Positions 1 to 8,140 of a stretch of DNA of 38,523 nucleotides are shown here, piece by piece. A program made the position numbers and the translations under genes. This stretch comes from Candidatus Heimdallarchaeota archaeon (GTDB taxonomy: Archaea; Asgardarchaeota; Heimdallarchaeia; Hodarchaeales; Hodarchaeaceae): positions 1,991,019 through 2,029,541 of the forward strand of contig CP070760.1 in assembly GCA_020348965.1 (NCBI GenBank), read 5' to 3'. Under the pieces are notes generated by a model, which was given only the letters and a program-made list of their open reading frames with translations, did not search any database and was not told the DNA's origin. Every line of letters begins with the position of its first letter. Positions within the stretch are counted from its first letter, which is position 1.

Positions 1-83
1 GATGCAACTTTAAGATCGTCTGAAATTTCGTCCAAATATTGTCTGATAACAATTTTCGTGTACCTTAGAGCTAAATCATCCAC
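1..83 (-). CDS. N-terminal fragment of an unknown gene, cut by the left edge
   Basis: An open frame starts at a GTG (81-83) and runs off the left edge with about 27 codons visible. The peptide begins VDDLALRYTKIVIRQYLDEI and is charged and helical, like ordinary soluble protein. No Shine-Dalgarno sequence precedes the GTG. An A+T-rich TATA-like stretch lies near 160-170 on the same strand, so a short leader is possible. The frame is also open for about ten codons upstream of the GTG, but without a normal start codon. No family is recognisable from so little; the fragment could be spurious. Confidence 0.35.
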   Translation of the reverse strand, partial: MDDLALRYTKIVIRQYLDEISDDLKVA

Positions 84-128
84 AAAAATCAGCCCAAATC
101 GATTGAATTTTTACAGTGACGATTCCTG

Positions 129-148
129 AGCTTATCTTCTGATAAGCT
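129..148 (+). terminator. Perfect 8-bp hairpin with T-rich tail
   Basis: AGCTTATC and GATAAGCT form a perfect 8-bp stem around a TTCT loop. On the + strand it is followed by TTTTGTTT, like an intrinsic terminator. Both flanking genes run on the - strand, so it would not end either of them in the usual way. It may instead be a structure in the leader of the left-edge gene or in the tail of the metalloprotease transcript. Confidence 0.35.
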
Positions 149-191
149 TTTGTTTAAAATTCTAATATAATTAATGAGGGAGGAATGAAGC

Positions 192-1784
192 CTATCTCGA
201 CCTTTGACGTTTTTTTGTCCATAGAACAATTATAAAAAGTATTAAAGCAATTCCTGAATACTGAGCTGTACCCTCAACTGAAATTTCACTATTGGTTTCC
301 ACAGATGCGTTACTAACAGTTGATTGTGCAGTATCGGAATTTGAAGGGGTGGAGGAAGTGGTATTGGTAGGAATACTGGTCATTGATTCCTTACTAGTGC
401 TCTGACATGTACTCGGAGTTATTGAAATTGTGACATCTGTTGTCGGTCCAAGTCCATATTCAGGGGTGTCTGTGGGGGTATGATTCGAAATATAACTAGT
501 AATGAGATATGCTAGATCAATTGAATGTCCCATTAAGTGATCTGTAGTAATGGAATCCGCTTCATAGTATACGTTTTGATGTACATGCCACCCCAAATTA
601 TCATACATGGCAACGGAAACACCAATTGTTTGATTTGACGACTTTCTGATCTGAACTGTAAAGTTATCAGGTGGAGAATGTATTTTGTAGATGTGAAAGC
701 CATAGTAGCGAAGAGTGATTGTACCATCAATGTAGGGAAACACATCCACGGTAGTGTATTCGGTCATCTGAACATCGAAAGTCTCGAATCCAAAGAGATT
801 GTTATCAAATCCAACCTCATCTATTGTGAGTGCTGTGATCCAATTCATATAGAATTCGTTGAAGGTGATATTATACCCAGCACTTTGTAGAACAGCTTCA
901 ATCCCGAGTGGTCCATCATCTGGTTCCGTTATTAATTTTCGAAGGATATCAACACCGTAGTGTTCAGCTAGGTAGAACGCTAACAGATAAGCACTTCCAT
1001 AATCATTAGAATTTTCGCTATTCCAGTAGAGAAGTGAATCTCCAGGTTGAGAAAGGAAATTTTGCACCTGTGGAGCAATATTGTCATAAGCTTCTAAGTA
1101 ACCAGCATAGTACATGGCATATTGAGCTAAAGCCTCTAAGGTGAATGGAGGTTCATCCCATTCATTGTTAAACCAAATCAGATGATGAAATTCATGAGCA
1201 ATCAAAGCTAAGCACCAATTCCACCGATATTGCTTATAATAGAGGTATACCATCTCACACAGGTTGGAATACTCGTGATGTATGTCGTTTACTTCAGAAT
1301 AATACGCTGCGGGATTGCTAGAAAGTAGAATCACAATTCTTGGATCCCCATCGATATCCCCCAGTCTTCCACTAGGATGTCCTGCTAAATCAGTAATGCG
1401 AGGATAAATGCTGTCATCAAACTCATCACGTATGTTTTCGCACTGTTCAGTTGCAATTGACTCACCAAGGTCTGCTATACAGCTAGTCTCCATGAAGATG
1501 CAACCATACTGGCCTATTGCCAACAGTGTGGCATTGAGCTCGTAGTATAATGAGGTATCGAAGTTATAGGTCCAGAAAGTTCGTTCATACCCGACTTCTC
1601 CGACTTCCTTGTCCTGAGACAGATTTTGAAAGTGTAGTTCTTTCTGCATTTGCACATGGTACAAAAAGGATACATCTGTAAAGGCCCCAGCTGTTTTAAG
1701 TGTACTAATGATCAAGAAAATAACCAAAAACAATAAAATTATCTGTTTTTGGATTCTATCCTTACACTTCGATATGGTTAGCAT
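192..1784 (-). CDS. Surface-anchored M30 (hyicolysin)-like zinc metalloprotease
   Basis: This is probably an exported zinc endopeptidase. Residues 14-34 form a signal peptide or N-terminal membrane helix. The motif HEFHH lies at 197-201 (H197, E198, H201) and is followed by TLEALAQYA, whose E217 fits the third zinc ligand of a gluzincin. Upstream, GDIDGDPRIVILLSS and YSNLCEMVYL resemble the pre-catalytic strands of M30 peptidases. A Ser/Thr-rich stalk (about 445-505) leads to a C-terminal hydrophobic helix and KKRQRSR tail, so the enzyme probably faces outward and is held in the membrane. GAGGGG sits about 9 bases before the ATG. The gene stands alone, downstream of the GNAT gene. Substrate unknown; the M30 assignment rests on motif resemblance only. 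Confidence 0.75.
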   Translation of the reverse strand: MLTISKCKDRIQKQIILLFLVIFLIISTLKTAGAFTDVSFLYHVQMQKELHFQNLSQDKEVGEVGYERTFWTYNFDTSLYYELNATLLAIGQYGCIFMETSCIADLGESIATEQCENIRDEFDDSIYPRITDLAGHPSGRLGDIDGDPRIVILLSSNPAAYYSEVNDIHHEYSNLCEMVYLYYKQYRWNWCLALIAHEFHHLIWFNNEWDEPPFTLEALAQYAMYYAGYLEAYDNIAPQVQNFLSQPGDSLLYWNSENSNDYGSAYLLAFYLAEHYGVDILRKLITEPDDGPLGIEAVLQSAGYNITFNEFYMNWITALTIDEVGFDNNLFGFETFDVQMTEYTTVDVFPYIDGTITLRYYGFHIYKIHSPPDNFTVQIRKSSNQTIGVSVAMYDNLGWHVHQNVYYEADSITTDHLMGHSIDLAYLITSYISNHTPTDTPEYGLGPTTDVTISITPSTCQSTSKESMTSIPTNTTSSTPSNSDTAQSTVSNASVETNSEISVEGTAQYSGIALILFIIVLWTKKRQRSR

Positions 1785-1939
1785 TTTGAATCCCCTCTGA
1801 GGATAGGAAAACCTCTTTCAAGTTGTATCAAACAATTGAAAAAGGTGTCTAATAACCTACTTTTTAGAACGAGTTGTACTTTTCTTGGAACACTCCAGAA
1901 TTGAATACACCACAAGAAATCAATCGACTGAAGTTCAAG

Positions 1940-2800
1940 CTAAATCAGACTTTTTTCCATTTCATACTGTTTAACGAATTCTTTAAATCCAAATGTTTTG
2001 AGAAAGTTCAATATCTGTATAGCTCGCTTATCTACATTGATAACTACGAGTTGATTACTCAAAGATCTGAGCTTTTGAAATAAGACCTTTATGTAACCTT
2101 TTTCTCTCTCTTCTTTCGAGGTACCAAACTGTGCAATATAACCAGTTTTGGGATTGAAAATAGCATACCCGATCATTTGATTATCGTTAGACATTTCAAG
2201 GAATTCCCAACTTTCGGCATTTCGCATCAAAGACGAATTTGAATTCTCCCAAGAAGGGTCAAAATCCCAAAAGGTTTTTAGCAGGTTCCAATCAATATTT
2301 GATATATTATCTCTAATTTTGAGTTGGATGTGTTTATCTAATGCAGTTTCATCTTTCTTGTGATCAAGATTATAAGAAAAGCTGATTAATTCTCTATCTT
2401 CTTGGAAACCGACACTTTTATAAGCGTTTATGGCTTTCAAATTTTCCTGAATCACTTCCAAGCGACATTGTTCAATGCCATGGTCTTTTAGTATAGGGAT
2501 TGTCGTCTCATAAAATTTTTTGACAATTCTTTTCCCTCTATGTTTTGGAATTACTCCAGTACCAACATTGAATGCCGTTTTGAGACCATGCCATTCATCT
2601 ATACCATGAATGACGAATCCTACTAGCTTTCTGTCAATAAATGCACCAAAAGATAGACCAAAGTCTACCCCCGCCCCCTTCCATCTGTTTCGTAAATAAT
2701 CTTCTGTTGCAGTGAATTGTATAATATAATCCTCAAATGACTCGTTAAAACACTTGGTAATATCACTTAGACTGGTAGAATTTAAGTTTTGAATGATCAT
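1940..2800 (-). CDS. Tandem GNAT-family N-acetyltransferase
   Basis: The protein has two GNAT folds in a row. The first (about 1-140) carries the acetyl-CoA loop region VIPKHRGKRIVKKFYE and the closing strand AINAYKSVGFQEDRE. The second (about 150-286) is more degenerate, with TSKEEREKGYIKVLFQ and NFLKTFGFKEF. Two-domain GNATs often keep one catalytic and one structural half. Here the first half keeps the better Q/RxxGxxG/A-like loop, so I infer it is the active one. The substrate cannot be told. The ATG at 2800 is preceded by a TATA-like AATATAAC about 40 bases upstream, and a palindrome at 2861-2879 lies just beyond it. Confidence 0.8.
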   Translation of the reverse strand: MIIQNLNSTSLSDITKCFNESFEDYIIQFTATEDYLRNRWKGAGVDFGLSFGAFIDRKLVGFVIHGIDEWHGLKTAFNVGTGVIPKHRGKRIVKKFYETTIPILKDHGIEQCRLEVIQENLKAINAYKSVGFQEDRELISFSYNLDHKKDETALDKHIQLKIRDNISNIDWNLLKTFWDFDPSWENSNSSLMRNAESWEFLEMSNDNQMIGYAIFNPKTGYIAQFGTSKEEREKGYIKVLFQKLRSLSNQLVVINVDKRAIQILNFLKTFGFKEFVKQYEMEKSLI

Positions 2801-2860
2801 TGGAGCTTCTCACTAAAGAACAACAAAATTCTGGAATGTTATATTGTTAACCGATTAGGT

Positions 2861-2879
2861 AATTACTCATTCAGTAATT
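2861..2879. promoter_or_regulatory. Palindrome upstream of the GNAT promoter
   Basis: AATTACT and AGTAATT form 7-bp arms around CATTC. The site lies immediately upstream of the TATA-like box for the tandem GNAT gene (about 2839-2847 on the - strand). Its position and size suit an operator for a dimeric winged-helix regulator. Which protein would bind is unknown. Confidence 0.35.
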
Positions 2880-3000
2880 GATATGGTTTGGTTAGAAACA
2901 TTTACAAAATCAAACCTACTACTGCATATGGCTTTGATTCTTAGTTTTCAATAGCTTTACAAATTTCAGCGTCAAAAATCCAACCGTTATCTTAACGTGA

Positions 3001-3440
3001 CTAGTATGTCGATGGATCTTCGGGAGGGAGTTCATTTTCTTTGAACGGAAGCACTCCCAACTGTCTCATAATATTGTCAAACTTCTCAAAATACAGATCC
3101 TTGTCGAAATAATTGATTTTTCGTTCAAGAGCTTGATCTATCATCGATGATAGATATTCAAAATCCTCTTCCTCAATTGTTTTATCGATGATGTTCGATT
3201 GTTTAGAATTATGAATAAGTTGTAATCGTCATCGAAATCTATTTCGTTGTCTCTAAGATTGAGTAATTCTTCGTAATCAGGGGAAAGAAAGAATCTCTGC
3301 ATCGCAAAAATGAAAGCGTCATGAAGTGCTGCTATTCCTGCTGACAATTTCTTTTGAGAAATCCGTCTTTTACCTCCACGAACGTGAAGTTGAGCTCTCA
3401 ATAATGCAGCTTCATCTGGGTTCATTTTATCGGAATCCAT
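3001..3440 (-). pseudogene. Conserved small archaeal protein interrupted by a one-base frameshift
   Basis: The first frame (3440 down to about 3205) encodes MNPDEAALLRAQLHVRGGKR and continues to DFDDDYNLFIIL, then ends at a stop near 3141 after an implausible tail. In the neighbouring frame coding continues cleanly from KQSNIIDKTIEEEDFEYL to a natural end in LGVLPFKENELPPEDPSTY with TAG at 3001-3003. Adding one T to the TTT run at 3202-3204 on the + strand (A on the coding strand) joins the halves into about 147 residues. I recall similar archaeal proteins of unknown function ending in a PPEDP motif; this was not checked. The break is either a real mutation or a sequencing or assembly error. 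Starts at 3443 (TTG) or at the inner Met before NPDEA are also possible. Confidence 0.7.
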
Positions 3441-3624
3441 CAAACCAAAGTGGGGTATTTTGCTTCACCTCACCATTTCTAATAAGAAGTCTCACTTATT
3501 GAGTCTTAAAATCTAACTCTAGTTAGTTCGTAACAGAAATTTTAGTATCTTTGATCGTATGACGCGAAAACTTGTATAAAGAATAGGAAGAAAAGGTTCA
3601 AAAAAAGGATCTTTTTGTTTGTAA

Positions 3625-4335
3625 GTGCTCACAGTGAAGCTAGATAAGTCTCCAATCACAATCTTAGATATGTTCAACTCAATAGCATCGCAATATGACG
3701 TCATGAACGATATAATGACTGGATTTAGTCACAGACGTACAAGAAAAATTGCTGCACAATTATCTGGTTTCAAATCTAATGAAAAAGTTCTAGACCTCGC
3801 AACTGGGACAGGAGATTTCGCTTTCAGGCTGTATAGTGAAGCTCAGGGGACGATTATAGGAACCGACATATCAGAAAAGATGTTATCAATCGCATTATTG
3901 AAAACACGAAGATTAGATGCAAATAGATTTATTTCGTATAATCTAGCGGATATTACTAGGCTTCCATTCTTAGATGAAACTTTTAATCTGTGTACTATTG
4001 GCTTCGGGATTCGGAACGTTCCTGATCCCTTGAGTGCGATGATTGAAGTGGCTCGGGTTACAAAAAAAGGCGGCAGGTTTATCATCGTCGAAGCGACACC
4101 TTCCCCGCATTCTTTAGTTAAATTTCTTAGTCTTTTTCATTTCCAAAAGCTAGCTCCTCTTTTTGCTAGGCTTCTTTCATCAAACGTGAGTGCTTACAAT
4201 TATTTCGCAGAGAGTATTTCACAATTTCCAAAAGCTTCAGATTTTGCAGAGACAATCAAACAGGCGGGATGGAAGAAGGTTTATCATCAACCATTATATC
4301 TTGGAATTGTAACAATATTCATTGCCATCAAATAG
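3625..4335 (+). CDS. ubiE: UbiE/MenG/COQ5-family quinone C-methyltransferase
   Basis: This is a class I SAM-dependent methyltransferase of the family that methylates demethylmenaquinone or a ubiquinone precursor. Family signs run in order: MFNSIASQYDVMND near the start, the SAM loop VLDLATGTGDF (55-65), acidic GTDISEKML after strand 2, and the UbiE signature TIGFGIRNVPDP (124-135). The length of 236 matches bacterial UbiE. The GTG start fits the known N-terminal spacing before MFNSIA; no ATG lies upstream in frame. The gene stands alone between divergent and convergent neighbours and ends in a T-rich stretch (4338-4362). If the assignment holds, the organism makes or modifies a menaquinone-like quinone. 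Other small-molecule C-methyltransferases of this family cannot be excluded. Confidence 0.8.
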   Translation: MLTVKLDKSPITILDMFNSIASQYDVMNDIMTGFSHRRTRKIAAQLSGFKSNEKVLDLATGTGDFAFRLYSEAQGTIIGTDISEKMLSIALLKTRRLDANRFISYNLADITRLPFLDETFNLCTIGFGIRNVPDPLSAMIEVARVTKKGGRFIIVEATPSPHSLVKFLSLFHFQKLAPLFARLLSSNVSAYNYFAESISQFPKASDFAETIKQAGWKKVYHQPLYLGIVTIFIAIK

Positions 4336-4337
4336 AG

Positions 4338-4362
4338 TCCTTTCTTTTTCTAGGTTTTTTGG
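4338..4362 (+). terminator. T-rich terminator after the UbiE-like gene
   Basis: Right after the stop codon the + strand carries CTTTCTTTTTCTAGGTTTTT. Archaeal RNA polymerase commonly stops in such U-rich runs without a hairpin, and no hairpin is visible here. Confidence 0.4.
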
Positions 4363-4422
4363 TTTAAAACTCCAAGAATTATTCTTCATGTAATTCTTAT
4401 TTCACTAGAGAGAGGAACAATA

Positions 4423-5247
4423 TCATTCTTCTTCTAACTCTTCATGAAATTGTCCTAGAATCTCTTTAGGTAGAGCGTAAAATCCAGTTAACAAGATTGC
4501 TAATGATACTAAATACAGGTTAAACCAGATAAACCAGACATATTTTAGTTCATCAAAGTGCCATGGAGCCCAAGCAAGATAAGCTATTCCAAAAAGAGTG
4601 AAACCAGCTGAAATAACTCTTGGTGAATGTAAATTAGCGCTCTTTCCATAGTTATACCATAATAATGCTAAAATAAAGGCCATTGGTACAAATTCCCAAT
4701 ATAGAAAGCCATACATTGTCAATTCAATGTCGCGGAGGAGTATTAAACCTATAAAAAACCATGATTCCCCTAATAGAAAAATCACAAGAGCAGCTAGGTA
4801 AGTAATTTTGGGAGAATCTGTATGAAGCTCAGTTACACCAATCCACATACCCGCAACCCAAAGAATCATGGGTGTTCGCCAAATTAGAAAAAATATTGGA
4901 TCTGTCATATCTGCAAATTCGAAACCCCAGGCTTGCAATAGCAAACCTAATAATGTTATTGAATAAATGAGGAATGAAGCTCCCCATATGAGCTGAAAAG
5001 GAGCTTTTTCTAGAGGTCTAGCTCCAGAAAAATAACTAGATAACAAATATCCACTTATAAGGAGAAGGAGTATAAATCCTGTAAGAGAAGTCCCAAATAA
5101 ATCGTAAGTAGTTGATATCTCTGGTATGGCAAAACCCTTTGGTTTAGCTACTACAAAAAGAGTCGTAAAGATATAAATGATTACAATTATCACAAAATAC
5201 CCACTATTACGGATTACATAATCAGTTATTTCATCCTTAATTGACAT
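4423..5247 (-). CDS. Multi-pass membrane protein, paralogue of the protein at 6066
   Basis: About seven to eight hydrophobic helices, no soluble domain and an acidic C-terminus (HEELEEE). The core WIGVTELHTDSPKITYLAAL, followed by LLGESWFFIGL, aligns along its length with WIGTSKLHMDELKVNYVPAF and LVGEGWFLVGL in the divergent protein at 6066-6863. The two are therefore diverged duplicates. The ATG at 5247 (MSIKDE) has AAAGGT upstream at suitable spacing; a TTG at 5268 is possible but less likely. It is co-directional with and 108 bases downstream of the Lrp/AsnC gene, so the two may share a transcript. No known family is recognised. A sensor, channel or carrier are all possible. Confidence 0.7.
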   Translation of the reverse strand: MSIKDEITDYVIRNSGYFVIIVIIYIFTTLFVVAKPKGFAIPEISTTYDLFGTSLTGFILLLLISGYLLSSYFSGARPLEKAPFQLIWGASFLIYSITLLGLLLQAWGFEFADMTDPIFFLIWRTPMILWVAGMWIGVTELHTDSPKITYLAALVIFLLGESWFFIGLILLRDIELTMYGFLYWEFVPMAFILALLWYNYGKSANLHSPRVISAGFTLFGIAYLAWAPWHFDELKYVWFIWFNLYLVSLAILLTGFYALPKEILGQFHEELEEE

Positions 5248-5355
5248 TGTACATCTACCTTTGGCCAAATTGGGGACTGAGTTTTTTATCTTATCCTTAG
5301 TCTTATTATAATAGTTTTTCTACGTTCAAAAAAAATGAAGACAATCATATCCATT

Positions 5356-5913
5356 CTAGGTTTCTTGACTTTCTGAGACAACAACCTTAAGAGCATTCAA
5401 AAACTCCTTCTTTGTCTCTGGAAAATTGTGTTCAAAAAATGCAAGTGAGATCAAAGTTCTTGTACGGGCAACTCCTCCCAATTGTGTTATCTTTACTAAA
5501 TTAACTCGGAGAGTATCAATAGTGCGAGTGCGCATTTTTACTAGTATATCTTCTCGACCTGCCACATAATGAATTTCTACAAGTTCTAGTTCCTTCATTC
5601 TAGATAAAAGTTGTGTGTGAACGTCTAGACTTTGGTGGCTTTGAGAGAGGCTACCAAATGTTTGCAGTTCAATTAATATGAAAGTTGTTATTTCTTTCCC
5701 TAATTTCTTGTCATTTACTAACACTGAATACTTAATGACTCCAACATCCTCAAGTCTTTTAATTCGCTTCTGAACTGATTGTCTGGAGAGTTTAACCTCC
5801 CTTTTAGCTAGCTCGTCTACTATTCCTTGGTGAGAAATTTTAGGTTTATTTTGTAGGATTTTTACAATGTCTCGATCTTTAGAATCAAGTGTAATCTCGT
5901 TATCAAAACTCAT
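5356..5913 (-). CDS. Lrp/AsnC-family transcriptional regulator
   Basis: The N-terminal half (about 8-65) is the AsnC-type helix-turn-helix: LDSKDRDIVKILQNKPKISH, then the recognition segment KLSRQSVQKRIKRLEDVGVI. The C-terminal half (about 70-165) is a RAM-like ligand and oligomer domain containing VEIHYVAGREDILVKMRTRT. The length of 185 is a little above the usual 150-165 because of a C-terminal extension. GAGGT stands just before the ATG. It lies between two paralogous membrane protein genes, one downstream on the same strand and one divergent. TTGTCATTTG direct repeats in the shared promoter are candidate binding sites. Control of itself and both membrane proteins is inference. Confidence 0.88.
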   Translation of the reverse strand: MSFDNEITLDSKDRDIVKILQNKPKISHQGIVDELAKREVKLSRQSVQKRIKRLEDVGVIKYSVLVNDKKLGKEITTFILIELQTFGSLSQSHQSLDVHTQLLSRMKELELVEIHYVAGREDILVKMRTRTIDTLRVNLVKITQLGGVARTRTLISLAFFEHNFPETKKEFLNALKVVVSESQET

Positions 5914-6065
5914 ATTTTTTACCTCATTGCAATTGTCATTTGCCCCTTTAACTATTTAAATATATTTGTCATTTGTAAAAAATTCGCGAAGATAATGCTA
6001 TTTGTTGCTATCTTAATATATATATACCACTAAGCTTTTTGGTTACACGGATAGGAGTTGATGAA
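5914..6065. promoter_or_regulatory. Divergent promoter between the Lrp gene and the membrane paralogue
   Basis: Two TATA boxes can be placed: TATTTAAATA near 5953-5964 for the leftward Lrp gene and TTAATATATATATA at about 6013-6026 for the rightward gene. The decamer TTGTCATTTG occurs at 5933-5942 and 5966-5975, exactly 33 bp apart (three helical turns), one copy on each side of the leftward TATA. The second runs into TTGTAAAAAATTCGCGA (5973-5989), which nearly matches the array at 19696. AAGATA (5989-5994) and TATCTT (6009-6014) form an inverted pair just upstream of the rightward TATA. These are likely operators, most simply for the Lrp/AsnC protein. Confidence 0.55.
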
Positions 6066-6863
6066 ATGAAAACAAGTAACTATCAAGAAAATCATTATCA
6101 ACAGATCGTTGAATTTGGGCGTTCTCGTCCTTGGCTACCCCTAGTTGGGTTAATGTATGCGTTAGTGGCAGCGATTACATTAACACAATTTTACTCACGT
6201 CTTATTCCTGAGCTAAGTGTTTCTTCAATTCAATTTTTTCTATCTCTAAGTGCTTTAGCTATCTTATCAATAATCGGACTTGTATTATTCTTTAATAACT
6301 ATCAAACTCTTTGGGGATTCTCTTTCCTTTTCTATGCGTTTTCTTTTCTAGGCCTTTCCTTGAGGATATTTGGTCTTCCAGTGACAGATATAAACAATCC
6401 TTTAGTCTTTCACATTTGGTTTTTACCTCTGGTTTTGCTTATTTCTGGAGTTTGGATAGGTACTTCGAAGCTTCACATGGATGAGCTAAAGGTAAACTAT
6501 GTTCCTGCTTTCTTAATCCTTCTAGTCGGAGAAGGATGGTTCCTTGTCGGCCTCTTCATTTTAAAAAGTGTTACAGTGACGATCTTTGGACTGATATATG
6601 GTTTATTTATACCAGTAGTCTTATTCTTTACTTATACTTGGTTCCGTTTAGCTAAAAACTCAACTTTTGTTTCCACTTGGCTCATAACTCTTGGATTTCT
6701 ACTAATGGCAGTGACATACTTTTTCTGGAATCCATGGATGTCTAGTGATCTTGATCCACTATATAATATCTTTTTCTCTATTTTCAATGTCTCTCTTCTT
6801 GTTATTCTTGGTGGATTTTTCACATTATCAAAAGATCTACAAAAGAGTCTGGACTCATCTTAG
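6066..6863 (+). CDS. Multi-pass membrane protein, divergent paralogue of the protein at 4423
   Basis: It has seven to eight hydrophobic helices, like its paralogue, and shares the core WIGTSKLHMDELKVNY plus LVGEGWFLVGLFILK and the late FFWNPW segment (AWAPWHF in the other). The ATG at 6066 is chosen over a TTG at 6039 for two reasons: AGGAG lies 8 bases before it, and the TTG would fall upstream of the transcription start predicted from the TATA at 6013-6026. The N-terminus is soluble and differs from the paralogue (QENHYQQIVEFGRSRPW). A good terminator follows at 6884-6916, so it is a single-gene unit. Function unknown; its position beside an Lrp/AsnC gene suggests a metabolite- or amino-acid-responsive role. 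Confidence 0.7.
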   Translation: MKTSNYQENHYQQIVEFGRSRPWLPLVGLMYALVAAITLTQFYSRLIPELSVSSIQFFLSLSALAILSIIGLVLFFNNYQTLWGFSFLFYAFSFLGLSLRIFGLPVTDINNPLVFHIWFLPLVLLISGVWIGTSKLHMDELKVNYVPAFLILLVGEGWFLVGLFILKSVTVTIFGLIYGLFIPVVLFFTYTWFRLAKNSTFVSTWLITLGFLLMAVTYFFWNPWMSSDLDPLYNIFFSIFNVSLLVILGGFFTLSKDLQKSLDSS

Positions 6864-6883
6864 GTTTCGAAATAACTACAGGT

Positions 6884-6916
6884 AGACTAGGGGATTTGAT
6901 CCTTTAGTCTTTTTTT
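6884..6916 (+). terminator. Hairpin plus T-run terminator
   Basis: AGACTAGGGGAT pairs with ATCCTTTAGTCT around a TTG loop, giving 12 bp with two G-U wobbles. Seven T bases (6910-6916) follow directly. This is a bacterial-looking intrinsic terminator for the membrane protein gene ending at 6863. Confidence 0.7.
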
Positions 6917-6973
6917 CGCGATGGTATTTTATTTTTTTTTTGTAGCTCTTGATTTGAAAGTATTTATATTTCC

Positions 6974-7993
6974 TTATTTTGTGGCTTGGATGAATACCAT
7001 ACCATCTTCATGAACTTGTTCAAAAACATCCCGAAAGCCTGTTTTTGTGAGAAGGCTTTTGATGTCGTCGATAGTGGATGATACGAATCTAGGGGTTGTT
7101 AAAGAGGATAGAAAAGCATTTAAGATCCGAAGGAGAGAAGACTCACTTTTTGGATAGGTTAACCAAGCACCTTGCTCATTCGTATTGGAGATAATCATGA
7201 AACGTCCCCCTGTGTTTAGTGAATCAAAGAGTTTGTGGAATAATGTCTGATTATAGACCCCAACATCACATTCAATTATCATATCGAATCCACTTGGTAG
7301 GGGATTCTGTATGAAATCCGCAGGGTGATAGGTGATACGATCAGCTACTTGAGTTTCATTTGCGATCTTCCGACCAGTATTACAAACATTTTCAATGTCA
7401 ACTACTACAGCATTCAGATTTTTATGATGTTCCAACAACGCTAAAGATACAACTCCTGAACCGCCTCCAAGATCCATCAATTTCCCCACGTTTGTTAGAT
7501 CTAATATATTAACCAGTTTCTCTGCAAGTGGTTGGTGAAGTTCGTAAAGCATTCGGGTAAATCGTTCAGCACGCCTCGGATCATTTTTCATTAGCGTAAT
7601 GTAGTTTGGAGGCTGTATTCTTTGAGCTACCCATACTGATTCTGGATGAGATATGTTTAATGCCAAGTTATTTACTACTTGATATTGTTCCCTGATTTCT
7701 TGGGCCAAGAATGTCCACGTTTCTTGGCTATAAGCTTCTAATATTGCGGTACGTGCAAATATTGAGGGAACAAACCTTTTATCTTGTAATTCTAGCAAAT
7801 CTAATTTAGCTAGGAGTTGCAACCAGCTACGGCACCGATCGTATGGAATGTTTAATATTCGAGAAATTTCTTTCTCTCCCATTGGTTTCTCCTCGAGCTG
7901 CCAAAATAAACCTAATTCTAAAGCTGTACCAACAGCAGCCGAAGCAAGATACATCCTGAGGATCTTTTCAATATCCTGAACGGTTTCAGTCAT
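6974..7993 (-). CDS. SAM-dependent O-methyltransferase with N-terminal dimerisation wHTH
   Basis: It resembles the hydroxyindole/acetylserotonin and hydroxyneurosporene O-methyltransferase group. An N-terminal winged helix (about 10-75; GTALELGLFWQLEE, then ISRILNIPYDRCRSWLQLLA) serves as dimer interface and substrate lid in this family. The Rossmann part starts at LMDLGGGSGVVSLALLEHH, followed by VVVDIENV and a late GGRFMIISNTNE strand. The start at 7993 (MTETVQDIEKIL) is preferred over 8086, because the longer start lies inside the hairpin at 8067-8085 and adds an atypical N-terminus. The substrate is unknown. No biosynthetic cluster surrounds it, so a quinone or small phenolic acceptor is only a guess. 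Confidence 0.8.
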   Translation of the reverse strand: MTETVQDIEKILRMYLASAAVGTALELGLFWQLEEKPMGEKEISRILNIPYDRCRSWLQLLAKLDLLELQDKRFVPSIFARTAILEAYSQETWTFLAQEIREQYQVVNNLALNISHPESVWVAQRIQPPNYITLMKNDPRRAERFTRMLYELHQPLAEKLVNILDLTNVGKLMDLGGGSGVVSLALLEHHKNLNAVVVDIENVCNTGRKIANETQVADRITYHPADFIQNPLPSGFDMIIECDVGVYNQTLFHKLFDSLNTGGRFMIISNTNEQGAWLTYPKSESSLLRILNAFLSSLTTPRFVSSTIDDIKSLLTKTGFRDVFEQVHEDGMVFIQATK

Positions 7994-8056
7994 TTTTGAC
8001 ACTAGACCATGTTTGAAGGAACATTTGGAATGATAAAATATTTCCACGGGAATCAC

Positions 8057-8113
8057 AAAAAAATTATGGTCTAAACAATAGACCAAGAATTTGCCAAAAA
8101 AAAGAAAAAAAAG
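8057..8113 (-). terminator. Hairpin and poly-T terminator for the exported protein gene
   Basis: Read on the - strand, transcription leaving the gene at 8141 meets T-rich tracts (complement of the A-runs at about 8096-8113). It then meets a perfect 7-bp hairpin, TGGTCTA/TAGACCA (8067-8085), followed by TAAT and seven T bases (complement of 8057-8063). Confidence 0.55.
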
Positions 8114-8140
8114 AGGTAGAAAGGAATGTTCTGAATTCTA

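Noticed and set aside
1812-1845. Imperfect hairpin between the GNAT and metalloprotease genes
   Set aside because: It needs bulges and is followed by only four T bases; too weak to call a terminator.
1874-2083. 69-codon frame on the + strand
   Set aside because: It overlaps the end of the tandem GNAT gene, has no ribosome-binding site and its composition is unlike protein.
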